From Rhodiola kirilowii (lineage: Eukaryota > Streptophyta > Magnoliopsida > Saxifragales > Crassulaceae), in the NCBI GenBank assembly GCA_033675215.1, contig CM066199.1:37326959-37390958 (forward strand): a stretch of 64,000 nt of DNA, read 5' to 3'. The translations under genes and the position numbers were made by a program. The notes beneath the pieces were generated by a model. That model made no database searches. It saw only the letters and a program-made list of their open reading frames with translations, and was not told the origin of the DNA. Positions 34,236 to 46,027 of the stretch are shown one piece after another; the stretch's first letter is position 1, and every line of letters begins with the position of its first letter.

Positions 34236-36692
34236 CTCTGGGGATTCAATATTTTAGAGAGGAGTTATTAAGTGTCTTCGTAGACAATATCCCTAGGGAA
34301 AGAGATGTAGTATGGCTGAGAAAGCTATTCAATCAAGATGGGAAAACAATGGACGAATTTATCCCAACAAGAGAGAGGAGGGCCATGAGGAGTAGATTTG
34401 GCTTTGTAAGATACCAAACTTTGGAGGAAGCAAAGGCAGCAGTTCGAAGATGGAATGGAACTTCAGTAGGGAGAGGCAAGCGTGTAGTCATGTTAGCAGA
34501 CAAGGAAGGCAAAGCAGCTCTTCAGGATGTCAAGGAGAGCTTACGGAGTTCACATGCGGAAGGCCAAAGTGGGGGGTTTCTTCTAAGTTATGGAGGCCAA
34601 AGAGGATGGCGGAGGAGCAAGTTTTGAATGAGCCTCTGAAGATCCAAAAGCAACTCAAAAGAAGAAGAATTGTTTTGGAAGCGGTTTAGTCGACTGTGGA
34701 TTGGCTGAACTTCTGTTTGGTGGCTGTCCTTTGGACGTTAGTCCCAGTGAATCAACTGCAAGAAGAAATGGAAAGTAGCGGACTAAAATTTAATAAGATA
34801 TTCTCAATGGGTGGTAAGAGGATATTTATTCACTTCAATTCTTTGGAGGACCTAGAGGTTTGCCAATCGGAAAACCATTTTTAGTAAAAGGTTCTTAAAG
34901 ATTCAAAAATGGGAGGAGGAGGAACAGCCTAAGACCAGGTCAGTTTGGCTAAGTATAGCCGGACTACCTTTCAAGGCATGGGGAGAGGAAATTTTTAAGA
35001 AGATAGCGGAGCCTCTTGGTACTTACTTGAAGATGGAAGATAGAGATTTCTGAATCTGCGGAGTAGGGAGGGCCCGTATGCTGATTGAATCAAACAGCTT
35101 CGAGCGAGTAGCCGAAGTGCTTGATGTAGATTTGGGTGGAAAAATCTACGTAGTTGTTGTTTGTGAGGATTGCTTTCTCAATAGAGCTGAAACAGATTGG
35201 TATCCGTTAGAGAACATGGTAGTGGATGATGATGAGAACTCAAGTGCCTCTTGTAAAAGTTCAGTAGGAGGTAAAGACGGTCTCCGACAGCCGCTGAGGG
35301 AGGAGCTAGTGAGTGGTCAGGCAAGTGATGGGCCCTGTAACGACCAAGGTTTGGAAGTAGAAGGGGATCATAATAGTGTTGTGGGTTCGAAGGATGATGA
35401 TAGAGACGAGCCAATGGAAGTCTCCCAAAGCTCTCCGATAAGGTTGGGAGGGAAAGTGCTGTCGGAAACGGCGGAGCATGATGGTGCTAAGGAAAAGGAT
35501 GAGGAGCGTAAGAGTGGAGGACAAAGTTCAGAGCAGGTGGCAGAGTGCTCAGATTCCTCGGGCAAAGAGGTCTCAGCAGAGGGAGCAATGATTGGTCAAA
35601 TTTTGTCAAGTGGAAAGATGAGTCGTGCTACTTTGAGCTTGAGGACAAAAGGAGCTGAAGCAGAAAAAGCTGTTCTTGAGATTACAAGTTCAATCCGAGC
35701 AGAAGAGGGGTCTCAGATGGGCGACAGTTGTGATGACAGCGGCTGCGAGTCTGAGATACGGGGAAAGAGGGAAGAGTCAATGCAAAACAAATCAGTATTC
35801 ATAACAGTCAGAGGTTAGTGTACGACTGAGGAGGCTAGAGGGAAAAAAATAAACAAACTCAATTTGAAACGAACGAGGCCGAAGACTGGATGGATGATGT
35901 GTCTGTCGGGTTTTTAGAAAAAGAAGGGGGAGCTTTGAAGATGGAGAGGAGAAAGGAGTCAAAGAAAAAAGAAGATGAAAGTACCAAAGAAGAAAGAAAA
36001 AAGGAGAGTTGGCACGTTTGCAGCAAAAAGTCAGAAGAGAAGGAACCAGAAGAGGAAATAGTTGGAACAGAAGAAGAAGCGATAAAAATAAAACAGAGGA
36101 AGGAAGCAAATGAGACCGTCGAATTTGCCAGATCGCTAGGGATAAAAGCTTGTTTACCGGATGAGGAAGTAATCCAGATTTTCATCAATTTTGATGAGGA
36201 AAGGAGAAAGGAGGCGGAAAGGGATAAGGCAGCAGAAAGGAAACCATAATTGTCTGAGGCAGTCAACATTGTCTAATAGAGTAAGTTGCAGTTGTCAGGA
36301 GAGTACCTTGGGTGGAGGAGTAGCGTGAAGAGAGTTTCTTGGAGGGTCGTGAGAGGAGGGAGGAGCTGTAGCTGTCCTTGAGGGTGCAAGCTAGCAGGTT
36401 TTGGGATGTCGTCTAGAGAGAGTTGTCCGGCTGGTGGAGCAGAGGCTAGTGGTTTCAGTCTGCAATGTTAGCGTGCTCGCTTGCTGAGGAGCGTGGTTCG
36501 TATCCAGAGTAGAGGCAGTGTGTGCTTAGGTCGGCAGGTTTTGGGAAGAGTGCTGTTGCCGGTTTTCCCTAGGCTGTCGTTAGCTTTGAGATAGCGAGAG
36601 AGTTTCTATTGAGTCTAGAGAGGACTCTGTGTGTTTGTTTGGGCTTTCGGGCCTTAGTGTCATTTTCTGAAGCCATAGGCTTCAATAAATAA
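34236..36692 (+). mobile_element. LINE ORF1-like relic (RRM + DUF4283-like), 3' end with A-rich tail
   Basis: Directly right of the copia target duplication, the frame reads SVFVDNIPRERDVVWLRKLF and RSRFGFVRYQTLEEAKAAVR, an RRM, then (34900-35080) SVWLSIAGLPFKAWGEEIFK, resembling DUF4283. This RRM + DUF4283 order is typical of ORF1 in plant L1-type LINEs. A long Ser/Glu/Lys-rich region follows (35078-36249). In-frame stops occur near 34689, 34882 and 35052, so it is dead. There is no endonuclease or reverse transcriptase. The end, GCTTCAATAAATAAAAAGAAAAA at about 36670-36692, looks like a polyadenylation signal plus A-rich LINE tail. The 5' end is unknown and may extend left of 20604. A decayed host gene or processed copy cannot be excluded. 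Confidence 0.6.
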
Positions 36693-37046
36693 AAAGAAAA
36701 ACCTTTATTCATAACAACAATGGAATAAATAAACAGGTTGATAATTTACTTCTTAAGTTGCATCGCATTAAGGGAGTTGAAACACCATAGCTCCATCCTA
36801 AAGCAGTAGCTTAAAACAAATACTAGCAACCTTTCAAGTTTCTCTTTCTATCAGAGAGGTGATATAATTCGTGCAGCAGCAAGCATCCATACTCTTTATC
36901 AACTGCCCACCTATCTGAATTGAATTTCCATAATTTAGACTGATTGGATTCTGAACCTGCAGAAGATGATATGTTGAGCAAATCAAGCGGGCAAATAAAG
37001 AAAACTATAAAGAAACGAACTTCAGGTGCAAAGCTAGTACCTTATG
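36693..37046. other. 3' flank of the LUX-like gene
   Basis: AT-rich, presumably the LUX 3' UTR on the minus strand. No other gene seen. Confidence 0.45.
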
Positions 37047-37919
37047 TCAATCATTGGCAGGAGATGCAAGCGAAGCGTAGTTATTGGTGGATGACCAATC
37101 CCTTTGTTGATGTTGCTGTTGCATCATGTTAAAGTGATGATGCGAGTCAAATGGGTGATAAGATGATGGATTGACCATGGGCATGACAGGCGGTGGCTGC
37201 TGTTGCTGTTGCTGCTGCTGCTGGCGGAGGTGGTGAGGGTAAGGCTCGTTAGGAAAAAATTGATCGGAGAGAGCAGGGCCTTCTCCTGATTGTCTCTTGA
37301 GATAAAGTCTATACTTCTGGAGATGGCTGGCGACATTCTCCCTGGTCAAACCATCAACATTCATCATCTGCATAATAGTTTTGGGGACGGCGTTGTTGAG
37401 ACCCAAGTGAGACACCACTTCAACAAAACGTTTGTGGAGCTGAGGGGTCCAGACCAATCGGGGCCGCTTCAAAGCCCTGGCGGAGGACTGATCGTCAGCG
37501 GAATTATCAGTTCGGAGAGCTGAATCGGCGTCTTCAGTAGTATCCAGCCTCCTGGATTTCTTGAAATCGGCCCCGACATCATCATCAATAAGCATCACGG
37601 TAGTAGTTTCCTGCTGTGGCGGTCGAATCTTGTTGTTAGGTTGGAATGATGATAATGAGCTGGTGGTGCGGAGAGTTGAGATTGTGTTTTCGGAAGCGCG
37701 ATTGACATCGTGAAGAGTGCGGTAGGGCTCGGGTGAGATGCTGAAAGCGGTGGCGAGATCGTGTGGGATTAGGGATTGTGAAAGTGGAGTCAAATCATCG
37801 AAGTTAGGGAGTCCGGCTTCCCACTCCGAGACTCTCTCATCATCGTAATCAACCGAAACTATTTTATCAACACCATCGGCATCATCATTGCCGCCGCGGC
37901 GGCGGCACTGGTCTTCCAT
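37047..37919 (-). CDS. LUX: LUX ARRHYTHMO-type GARP/MYB transcription factor (evening complex)
   Basis: Intronless, 290 residues (Arabidopsis LUX is 323 and also intronless). The GARP DNA-binding domain covers residues ~151-208: KRPRLVWTPQLHKRFVEVVS, then NAVPKTIMQMMNVDGLTREN and VASHLQKYRLYLKR, including the SHLQKYR motif. The N-terminal block WEAGLPNFDDLTPLSQSLIP (33-52), then FSISPEP and DVNRASE, is diagnostic of the LUX/BOA group. The C-terminus has a Q run (233-241, encoded by a CTG-type repeat at about 37199-37230) and a His-rich stretch. LUX binds GATWCG sites and, with ELF3 and ELF4, represses clock and growth genes at dusk. LUX versus its paralogue BOA/NOX cannot be separated here with certainty. 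No breaks. Confidence 0.9.
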   Translation of the reverse strand: MEDQCRRRGGNDDADGVDKIVSVDYDDERVSEWEAGLPNFDDLTPLSQSLIPHDLATAFSISPEPYRTLHDVNRASENTISTLRTTSSLSSFQPNNKIRPPQQETTTVMLIDDDVGADFKKSRRLDTTEDADSALRTDNSADDQSSARALKRPRLVWTPQLHKRFVEVVSHLGLNNAVPKTIMQMMNVDGLTRENVASHLQKYRLYLKRQSGEGPALSDQFFPNEPYPHHLRQQQQQQQQQPPPVMPMVNPSSYHPFDSHHHFNMMQQQHQQRDWSSTNNYASLASPAND

Positions 37920-38108
37920 CCGATCAGATCAGATTCGACCGAGTCAGAAGCTGCTGAAGCAGGGAGAGCAACAGCTAGGTCTGTAGGACAATCGGATTTG
38001 AGGAAATTGAGAGAGAGAAAATCGCATCTGGTGGAAAACAGAAGAAGTTCAATTAGTTAGGGTTGAGTTGAATAAAATGGAGATGAGATATTTTGAGGTA
38101 TACAGACA
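37920..38108 (-). promoter_or_regulatory. Proximal promoter of LUX with an evening element
   Basis: Only about 190 bp separate the LUX ATG from the first inserted element at 38109. On the LUX-sense strand AAAATATCT, the exact evening element, lies at 38086-38094. A GATTCG sits at 37932-37937, matching the LUX binding site GATWCG. Evening elements are the known binding site of CCA1/LHY-type repressors and drive dusk expression of LUX in Arabidopsis. Confidence 0.6.
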
Positions 38109-38507
38109 TAAGGGTGGGCGTGGGACATGTTGGAATGTATTTTACTTGTTTCTAAGTCGATTCGAAATATTGATCCGGTTATTTATTTGAATCCTAATTT
38201 GATTCGAAAGATCGGATCAATCATGTGTACCCAAATCCGATCATAAAACTAAAATTTATAATAGATATAAAATATTCAATTTCATCTATCGCAATACAAA
38301 TACCTTGAAAATATAAGCTTAAATCACTTATTTGTGATTTAAAGTTTAGTATTACGATTTTATTTTTCATTGCAAATTAAATACATATTCGTATGTAGTG
38401 TGGTATTTCACGAGAATACAAATAAATTAATTGGTATGTGTAGTCATATTTATTCAGAAGAGGTGTAAGGTAGGCCTCTCCAATAGGCTGGACCGGGCTG
38501 GCCTAGT

Positions 38508-39562
38508 TGATGAGACGTATTTATACGACTCATCGAGTCAACTAAACCCACCAAAAATGACATTTGGTCATACGAACATGTGCTTGTTAATGTCATTTTG
38601 TATTTCAGGCGTTTTGAAGGTCTAAAGAGGAATCATGCTTAAAAAGGGCGTTTTATGCCGAAAAGCATCAAAAGTAATTATTGGCCCAACCGGGGACCGA
38701 GAAACCTCAGCCGGATCCGAAGAAATGATCGCCCAGGCATCGCCCAGGCCGCGCCCAGCGCACCAGCCGAGCTGTCTAGCACTGAATTCAAGTTGCCCAG
38801 GCAAACCAGCTGATATGACAAATTCGACTCGAGCAAGTTGATTTAAATAGCAGATAAGTCGGACAAAATCACTTAACCAAGGAGAACGCTCGAGCATCTT
38901 GGCAGTTGGCCCATTTCCCAAGCAAAGATGCTTGAAATGGCAAAGCTTTTCCGAGTGGTTCAAACCCTCTTTAAGTCGCTTGGTTGATCGGAAATGTGAG
39001 ATCAAGTGGCTGCACTTAGACTAATACATCTTGCAATGGAGTATTAGTCTAGCTAGAACTAGAAGTCTATGTCTTGATTTTGGAGTAGATTGTGGTGTAA
39101 GTGCTTGAAATGGCCTTACTTTAGGGTTATATCTTGAAATGGAATAACCCACACTTATGAACACAAAGTAAGATCATTTGAAGTCTATGATGGATGTTTC
39201 ACAAGAAGAAACCCTAGACTGAATATCTTTCGTCCTTACCTTTCAGCACTTTACTTTCCTGTCATTTACTTTCCGCACTTTACATTCAGCCATTTACTTT
39301 ACGCACTTTACTTTCAGCACTTACTTTTAAGCACTTACTTTCAGCACTTACATTCAGCATTTTACTTTCAGTTATTACTTTCAGTCTAAAAACCAACAAA
39401 ACCCAATCTGTATTTACTTTCATTTACTGTTTTTTAAGAACAACTACTCCACACTGACTCCCTTGGGTTCGACCCCTACTTACCGCTCTGCTAATCCAAT
39501 AGTGAGCCACAAGTAGTGGAATTATAAATGTAAATTTTGCAGCGCACAACGACGTGCTGTCA
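38508..39562 (+). repeat. 5' LTR of element C
   Basis: 1055 bp. Contains a dense array of ACTTTACTTTCAGC-like units at about 39236-39395 and the GGGTTCGACCCC block at 39465-39476. Confidence 0.9.
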
Positions 39563-39663
39563 AATTTTGGCGCCGTTGCCGGGGAGTTGTCTATCGGAAT
39601 AGTTGTTCTTTTTTTCCTGTTTATTCTCTTTCCCTTTTCTTTCTGTTCGTTACATGATTCACA

Positions 39664-41184
39664 ATGTCTTCCTGGATGATTCGATATCTCCCCGAATTTG
39701 GAGGTACCATCGGAGAAGACCCCTGTGGAACATGTACAAAAATTTCACTCCATCTGCGGCCGCATGAAGCCCAAGGACGAGTCCTTAGAGGGGTTTAAAC
39801 TAAAATGTTTTGAGTTTTCCCTAACTGACTATGCACTATATTGGTATGACTCGTCTTGTGCAGATTATGAAGGCAATTATTGGGATCTGCGAGCCCAGTT
39901 TCTAGAAAGGTTTTCCTTGCCACTCCTTCGACTTGAAGTCCGTGAAAAGATCATCAACCTTGAGCAATCCCGGGACGAAACATTGGACGAGTACTTATGG
40001 TACTTCGATTCCATTGTGACGAGCTGCCCGCACCATGGATTCACGAACTTCGATCTTCTTCAAAGGTTTCTCGGTGGGATGATGCCACAAGAGTGGAATA
40101 GGCTTAATGATGCTGCGGCAGGAGGCTCGGTGAATAACTTAAGCATGGATGATCTGTGGAACCTGATAGAAGATATGGTAGGAAGCGCGAAACGAGATCA
40201 GGCCAAGCGGCTCGAAGAACTGGCCAACATGGTGCACCAAATCAAGGCTGAAGTCAAATCATGGGCAATAGTAGAGGCGGCTCAAAAGGAAGCTGCATAT
40301 CGGGTCAATGAAATGCTCGAGACAAAGCCAAAGGTCAGCGAGGAAGAGCCTATAATAGAGCCCACTGAGCCGGCAGAGGATGAGGACTCTCGGATGGCCG
40401 AAGAAGAACTCCCCAAAGCAGGCCCGATCCTCATTACCAATCTGCCCGAGGAAGTCCCGGACCTCAATAACGAGCTGCCCAATTCAATCCCAGTGCTCAT
40501 TTCCAATCTGTCCGAGGAAGTCCCGGTCCTAACTGATGAGTTTCCCAAGACAGACCCGAACCTTACTACCGAAGTGGCCAAGGAAATCAAGGCAGGCCCG
40601 GTCCTCACTGTCGGAGCGCCCGAGGCAGACCCGGTCCTTGTGGCTAAAGTGCCCAAGCTTGAACCTTCATGTTTTATGCAGATCACGGCCACCAAAGATG
40701 ATGCGATCAATGATGCGGTGCAAGATGAGTTGGAGGCGGTACAAGGTCAAGAAAAGCCATCAATGGAGCTCTCACTCACCACGACTCAACAAAGTGGCCC
40801 GAAAAACTCACTCGTTCTAGGGCGACCATTCATCGCTGCCACAAAGAAGAAGCTCAACATGGGAACATGCTTGAGGTCGTTTGAATTCAATGGCACAATG
40901 CTAAACTTCCAAAATTGAAAAGGTGCCAACCATTCAAATATGAAGAAACGGCAAGACATGGGCCGAAGGAATGGAAGCCCGGATGGAGGAACAAGAGACC
41001 ACGGCTCAATAGACCAGCAGCTATGGTCAAAGGAGCCTCACCTTCTCGGAAGCATGTGAAAGACAAACTACCGGAGCAATGGAGAACCGAACCGAACACA
41101 TCACTCCATGCTTGCTTGGGGCAGATCAAAAGAGCAGCCGAGAAGAAGTTCAACCTCACCCGCCAATGGGATCCCAACTTATGA
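39664..41184 (+). pseudogene. gag-related region of element C (fossil)
   Basis: Gag core: FHSICGRMKPKDESLEGFKL, YWDLRAQFLERFSLPLLRLE, EKIINLEQSRDETLDEYLWY and CPHHGFTNFDLLQRFLGGMM, a retrotransposon-gag fold. A middle region repeats a short acidic unit (EEVPDLNNELPNSIPVLI, EEVPVLTDEFPKTDPNL and so on). It then has LGRPFIAATKKKLNMGTCL, recalling the C-terminal end of a retropepsin, a basic tail with RPAAMVKG, and RQWDPNL at the end. About two breaks. Confidence 0.8.
40390..40660 (+). repeat. Tandem ~63-90 bp coding repeat in element C gag
   Basis: Units built on GAGGAAGTCCCGGACCTC / CCCAAGACAGACCCG recur at least five times, encoding repeated E-x-P-x-x-GPVL(I/T)-type segments (KAGPILITNLPEEVPDL, NSIPVLISNLSEEVPVL, KAGPVLTVGAPEADPVL). 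Element B has a similar but shorter set near 29640-29740 (KSGPVFIPNLPEMSHDL). Confidence 0.65.
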
Positions 41185-42650
41185 TCCATGAATGAGGTAT
41201 CGTCGAGCCAACGACGTTAAACAAAGGCACTCGCCGGGAGGTAACCCGGCATATTTGGTTTTTCAGTTTTTTTTCTTATGTCGTTTTTTTTCATACTCAC
41301 CCCCATTGTATTTGGAAGGAATATGACTTATTGTGCAGGAACCAGGGCCACGACCGAGAATGACTGAGCCGCGGCCGAGAAGTACCGGGCCGCGGCCGAG
41401 AAGTTCCGAGCTGCGCCGAGAAAACTAGGTACCTGCCGAACTCCCTCAAACATCCACCAAATTTGACCGGGCTAGGCCCCGTCGGTTGCTCAGCCAACCA
41501 CGACTAAGTAACGACGTTATAGGGGAGTTCCGTTCGAACCTTATTTTTCATGTCATTTCCTTTCCCTTTATTTGACATGCATTTTGTATTTTGAACTAAG
41601 TCGTGCCGTGAGGCACGGCTTTGTTCAAAAGTGTGGGGTGAGTCGTTGCATATAAGAGTCATGCTTGTTTTCTTTTTTCCTTAAAATTTTACTTTTTTGA
41701 AATTCTTTTTGAAAATACAAACTTTCATGATGTGAAAATAGATAGATCCGATTCATCATTTCCTTGTGAAATCTTAATTGTGTAAGATCATGTGAACTTA
41801 ACTCTTTACTTGTCTCTGTGTGCCAAGATAAATGTAGGATGTGGAGTTGACAGAAATGCCCTAGAGAGGCTTGACAAGCACTCAAGGGACCGGACCTCAT
41901 ACTTATGGTTATATGAAGATGTGGAGGCTAGCGCTTCGGGCTTGTGGATTAGAGTTGGCTCCGCCGTGCAGCGTTTATGCAAGGGGCGGGATGGGAATCA
42001 GACCGTCCTATTTCTAGTCCGAGTAGCCGGGAAAAGAGGTGAGCGACCCTCATCTTGACCCGCGCGAAAAGGGCAAGGATGAGAAAGAGCGGGGAGGTAT
42101 TTCCATATGCTCTCGGGCGATGATTGGACCTCTCAAAGGTAAAGGAAAATGGACATGCAATTCTCATCAAAGGAGCAAAACTCAAAGAAAAGAAAAATCA
42201 GCCAAGTGGTGAAATTTTACCCGAAGCAAAAGTGAAGTACTCCAATGCCATATCAAAGGCCGAAGGCCAAACCTAACTACAAAAAGCTGTCCTTCCAAAG
42301 AAAATAAGAAGAGCTCAACCCATTATGCCCGAACAAATCACGTGCTAGAGGAAGCAATAATTATAACCATATAGTATGAGTTCGGAACCAAGAGTGCAGA
42401 TCAAGGGCCTAAGAGGACTATCTCCCACTCATCCAAATTGGTTTGCATCTCGGCTCAAAGGTAACAAGTATCAAGTTACTTCCATGTTTAAGCACGGTTT
42501 CTTTTGGTAGCAAGTAAGTTATGCATAAAAAGGTGAAGTCTAGACTAGCATCTCACATTCATATCTAGGACTTTTTGGTGCTTTAGTTCAGTTTTTCCTC
42601 TTTTGACCTAGGCCTTGTTCAGGACGAACAAGTGTAAGTGTGGGGTGATT
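41185..42650 (+). other. Conserved 3' non-coding module of element C
   Basis: Hairpin CGTCG-AGCCAA-CGACG at about 41201-41216, then GCCGGG-AGGTAA-CCCGGC at 41233-41250. Stem TTTTGAAC (41589-41596) / GTTCAAAA (41623-41630), with an inner GCCGTG/CACGGC stem, followed by AAAAGTGTGGGGTGA to 41641. Shared block at about 41830-42140. Hairpin TTGTTCAGGACGAACAA at 42615-42631 and a second AAGTGTGGGGTGA at 42636-42648, abutting the 3' LTR. Confidence 0.72.
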
Positions 42651-44465
42651 TGATGAGACGTATTTATACGACTCATCGAGTCAACTAAACCCACCAAAAA
42701 TGACATTTGGTCATACGAACATGTGCTTGTTGATGTCGTTTTGTATTTCAGGCGTTTTGAAGGTGTAAAGAGGAATCATGCTTAAAAAAGGCATTTTATG
42801 CCGAAAAGCATCACAAGTAATTATTGGCCCAACCGGGGACCGAGAAACCTCAGCCGGGTCCGAAGAAGTGATCGCCCGGGTCGCGCCCAGCGCACCAATC
42901 GAGCTGTCTAGCACTGAATTCAAGTTACCCAGGCAAACCAGCTGATCTGACAAATGCGACTCGAGCAAGTTGATTTAAATAGAAGATAAGTCGGACAAAA
43001 TCACTTAACCAAGGAGAACGCCCGAGCATCTTGGCAGTTGGCCCATTACCCAAGCAAAGGCCCCACGCGCATAGGCACCAAAACCAAGTCACTCGACCAG
43101 ACTGGCGAATCTGGTAAATCTGGCTCGACCAAGTCGATTGAAATGCCCAATAACTTGGAAGATCTCACTTCTCAAACAAAACGCCCGAGTGGAACCAGCC
43201 CATGCCAGAGAAATGCCCAAGGTCCGGGTCCTATCAGCCAAATTCCGGTCATTCTAGGCCCGGAGAGGCCCCGATGAGGTTCCGGCCAAACGACTTCGAC
43301 CATTAGGCTTAGAATTGCCTCAGCATTCCAAATCCGCTGTCCAAAAGCCAAAGACCTCCGACCAAAGTTCCGGCCTAATTCCGACCAACTCTGGCCAAAC
43401 TCCGATCAAGCTTTGATCAAGCACAATCAAGTACAACCAAGTTCCGGCCAAGAACCAACCAAGAACCAAAGTCCCAATATTCCGGTTGGCTTCTACTATT
43501 CACTTCGGTTGGCTTTTGGATTTCGGTTGGCCTCTACTATTTGACTTCGGTTGGCTTCTCCCAAGCCAAGTTGGTTAGCTTATGGGAATGCAAGTGTCCA
43601 AGTCGTTGCCCTTTGGATGAATACCAAGCCAAGTGGGTTGGCTTTTGGAAGAGCCAATCCAAGTGGTTTACTTTTGGGATATTTCCAAGCCAATCCATAT
43701 CTCCTCCCCCTAAGTTGGTTTAGCTTGTCTATAAATAGACCCTTTGGTCTTAGAAACACAACTCATGTACATACACCAAGGGTTGAGAGCTTCTCTCTCT
43801 TCTCCTCACTTCAATACACAAACATTTTTCTTTGTTATTTCCGAAATGCTCTCTACTTTGTTCTTGCTTGGTTCTTGTGATCTCCTTTACTCTTTCCTTG
43901 TCAAGTTCTTGTGATCTTTACTTACTTGTTCTTGTTACAAAGCCACGACTTTCCTTTCCTTTACTTGTTTTCCAAATTGCGCTCGGTTACTTTTCTTATT
44001 TTCCTTTACTTTTCAAGCACGGCTGCTTGTATTCCTTGACATGAATACAAGTAGCTAAAGCATATTCGGTCAAGGGTGTTCATACTTGTGTATGCATCTT
44101 GAGACTTGAACTTAATGCTATTTTGTGTTTCAACTAGTTCTTGTGCCATTATTTCGGTTTGAACAACGAAGTTAAGTGGATGCTTGAAATGGCAAAGCTT
44201 TTCCGAGTGGTTCAAACCCTCTTTAAGTCGCTTGGTTGATCGGAAATGTGAGATCAAGTGGCTGTATTTAGAGTAATACATCTTGCAATGGAGTATTAGT
44301 CTTGCTAGAACTAGAAGTCTGTGTCTTGATTTTGGAGTAGATTGTGGTGTAAGTGCTTGAAATGGCCTTACTTTAGGGTTATATCTTGAAATGGAATAAC
44401 CCACACTTATGAACACAAAGTAAGATCATTTGAAGTCTATGATGGATGTTTCACAAGAAGAAACC

Positions 44466-45955
44466 TGATGGACCAAAGTTATACGAGTCAGAAACACAGT
44501 AAAACCCCCTTAATTAGACTGTTTGTCTATCTAACTTCTGTGTGTTAGTCCCGATATATTTCCACAGGGCATTTTAGAGACTGAAGTGAAAACACGCTAA
44601 GGAGAGGATTTTAAGCTGAAAAGATAACAAGAGTCAATCCAAGGTCAAGATCATATGCCGACTGAAGAAATATCAAGGATCCTGACGTTGAATTGACCAG
44701 AATAAATTAATCAGAGGAATCAGGAGTGGAGTCAAGACAGCCCGGGGAAGAAACACATTGACAGTTTTGTGAAAAGACTGCACAAAACTGTACAAACTCA
44801 CACATTGGGCAAGGATGACCGGCCACAATTCAAGGAGGTGGGCAAGGGAGGAGCTCCTCCCCCTTGGGTGACCGGCAACCGGCGGCGCCACCTCCTCCAC
44901 CAAAAGCCGCCGGCCTCCTCCCCTTCCTCCACATGTTGTCATCTCCTCCCTTGATTTCTCCTCCAATCAAAATGCACCACTTGCCACCCATCTCCACCAC
45001 CCACCTCCTCCCCTTTTGGCTATAAAAGGAGGCCTCCTCCTCCTCATTTCAACACACCAAAATCACAATTCACTTCTCTCTCTAGAAGTTGTAATATTTG
45101 TAATGTTGTAATTTTGCTTTGGAAATAAGGGAAAGCTCCCTTGGCGCTTCAACGGTTGTAAGTATTTATTCGTATTTATTTACTGCTTTTATTTCCTTAG
45201 TATAATGTTTAGCGCGATGAATAGTAGCTAAACTAGTAGTTCGGTCTAAGGGGCGCACTTATATTATAAAATGTTTTAAGACTATTAACTTAGTGTCTAG
45301 TCTTAGTATTCAAAACTTGTTCCATGTGCCATATATAGTCAGAGTTTCCAAGGTTGAGTGGATGCTGTAACAAGCAAAGCTCTTCTGTGGGAATTCGTGA
45401 TCATACTCAAGTAGTGGAAGCTATAACAAGCAAAGCTATCTGAGGAGTTCGACTCATCCTAAATCCCATCTGGTCGAGCGTAACTGTGAGATCAGGTGGA
45501 TGCACCCAGGCTAGCATATCTTAGGGTATTGGCGCTAGACTGAAATAGAATAGGAGTTGCTTTAAATCGGTGTTGCAAGTCTTGAGCTGTAACTAGCCTC
45601 GATTCACCGTTTGAATACTTAGATGATTCACTAAAGGTCAATGATAAACAGGATATAATACAAGTCCCCTGAAACCGAACAATTCTCTTTAATTATAAAC
45701 TGTAATTTACTTTCCAGTATTAAAATCAACCAACCAATCAATCAATCAATCAAAATAGCTGGTAGCTTTAAAACCAACCAACCGACCTTAAACACGCTCC
45801 CTCGCTGCGTAATTCCCCCCCCGAAGAACAATTATTCCCCTAGTTCCCTTGGGTTCGACCCCTACTTACCAAGTACTACCCAGTAGTATAGTTGCGAGTA
45901 GCGGACTATTATAAATTTATTTGCACAATCGCTTTGACGACGAGCGGTTTTGTCA
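44466..45955 (+). repeat. 5' LTR of element D
   Basis: 1490 bp. TATA-like GGCTATAAAAGG near 45019; a short (CAAT)n tract near 45740 and the GGGTTCGACCCC block at 45851-45862. Confidence 0.92.
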
Positions 45956-46027
45956 AATTGGCGCCGCTGCCGGGGAACTAGTCATCGGATAACTGTTCTT
46001 TGAATCGTTACGCGCTTCAAAACAACC

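Noticed and set aside
35078-35818. A 246-residue acidic/Ser-rich open frame that could be a host gene
   Set aside because: It continues directly from the RRM/DUF4283-like segment of the LINE relic, has in-frame stops upstream in the same reading and no host domain of its own; kept as part of the LINE-like relic.
39236-39395. CRISPR-like array of short repeats
   Set aside because: Units are contiguous, degenerate and without unique spacers, and they lie in LTRs of a plant genome; a tandem repeat.
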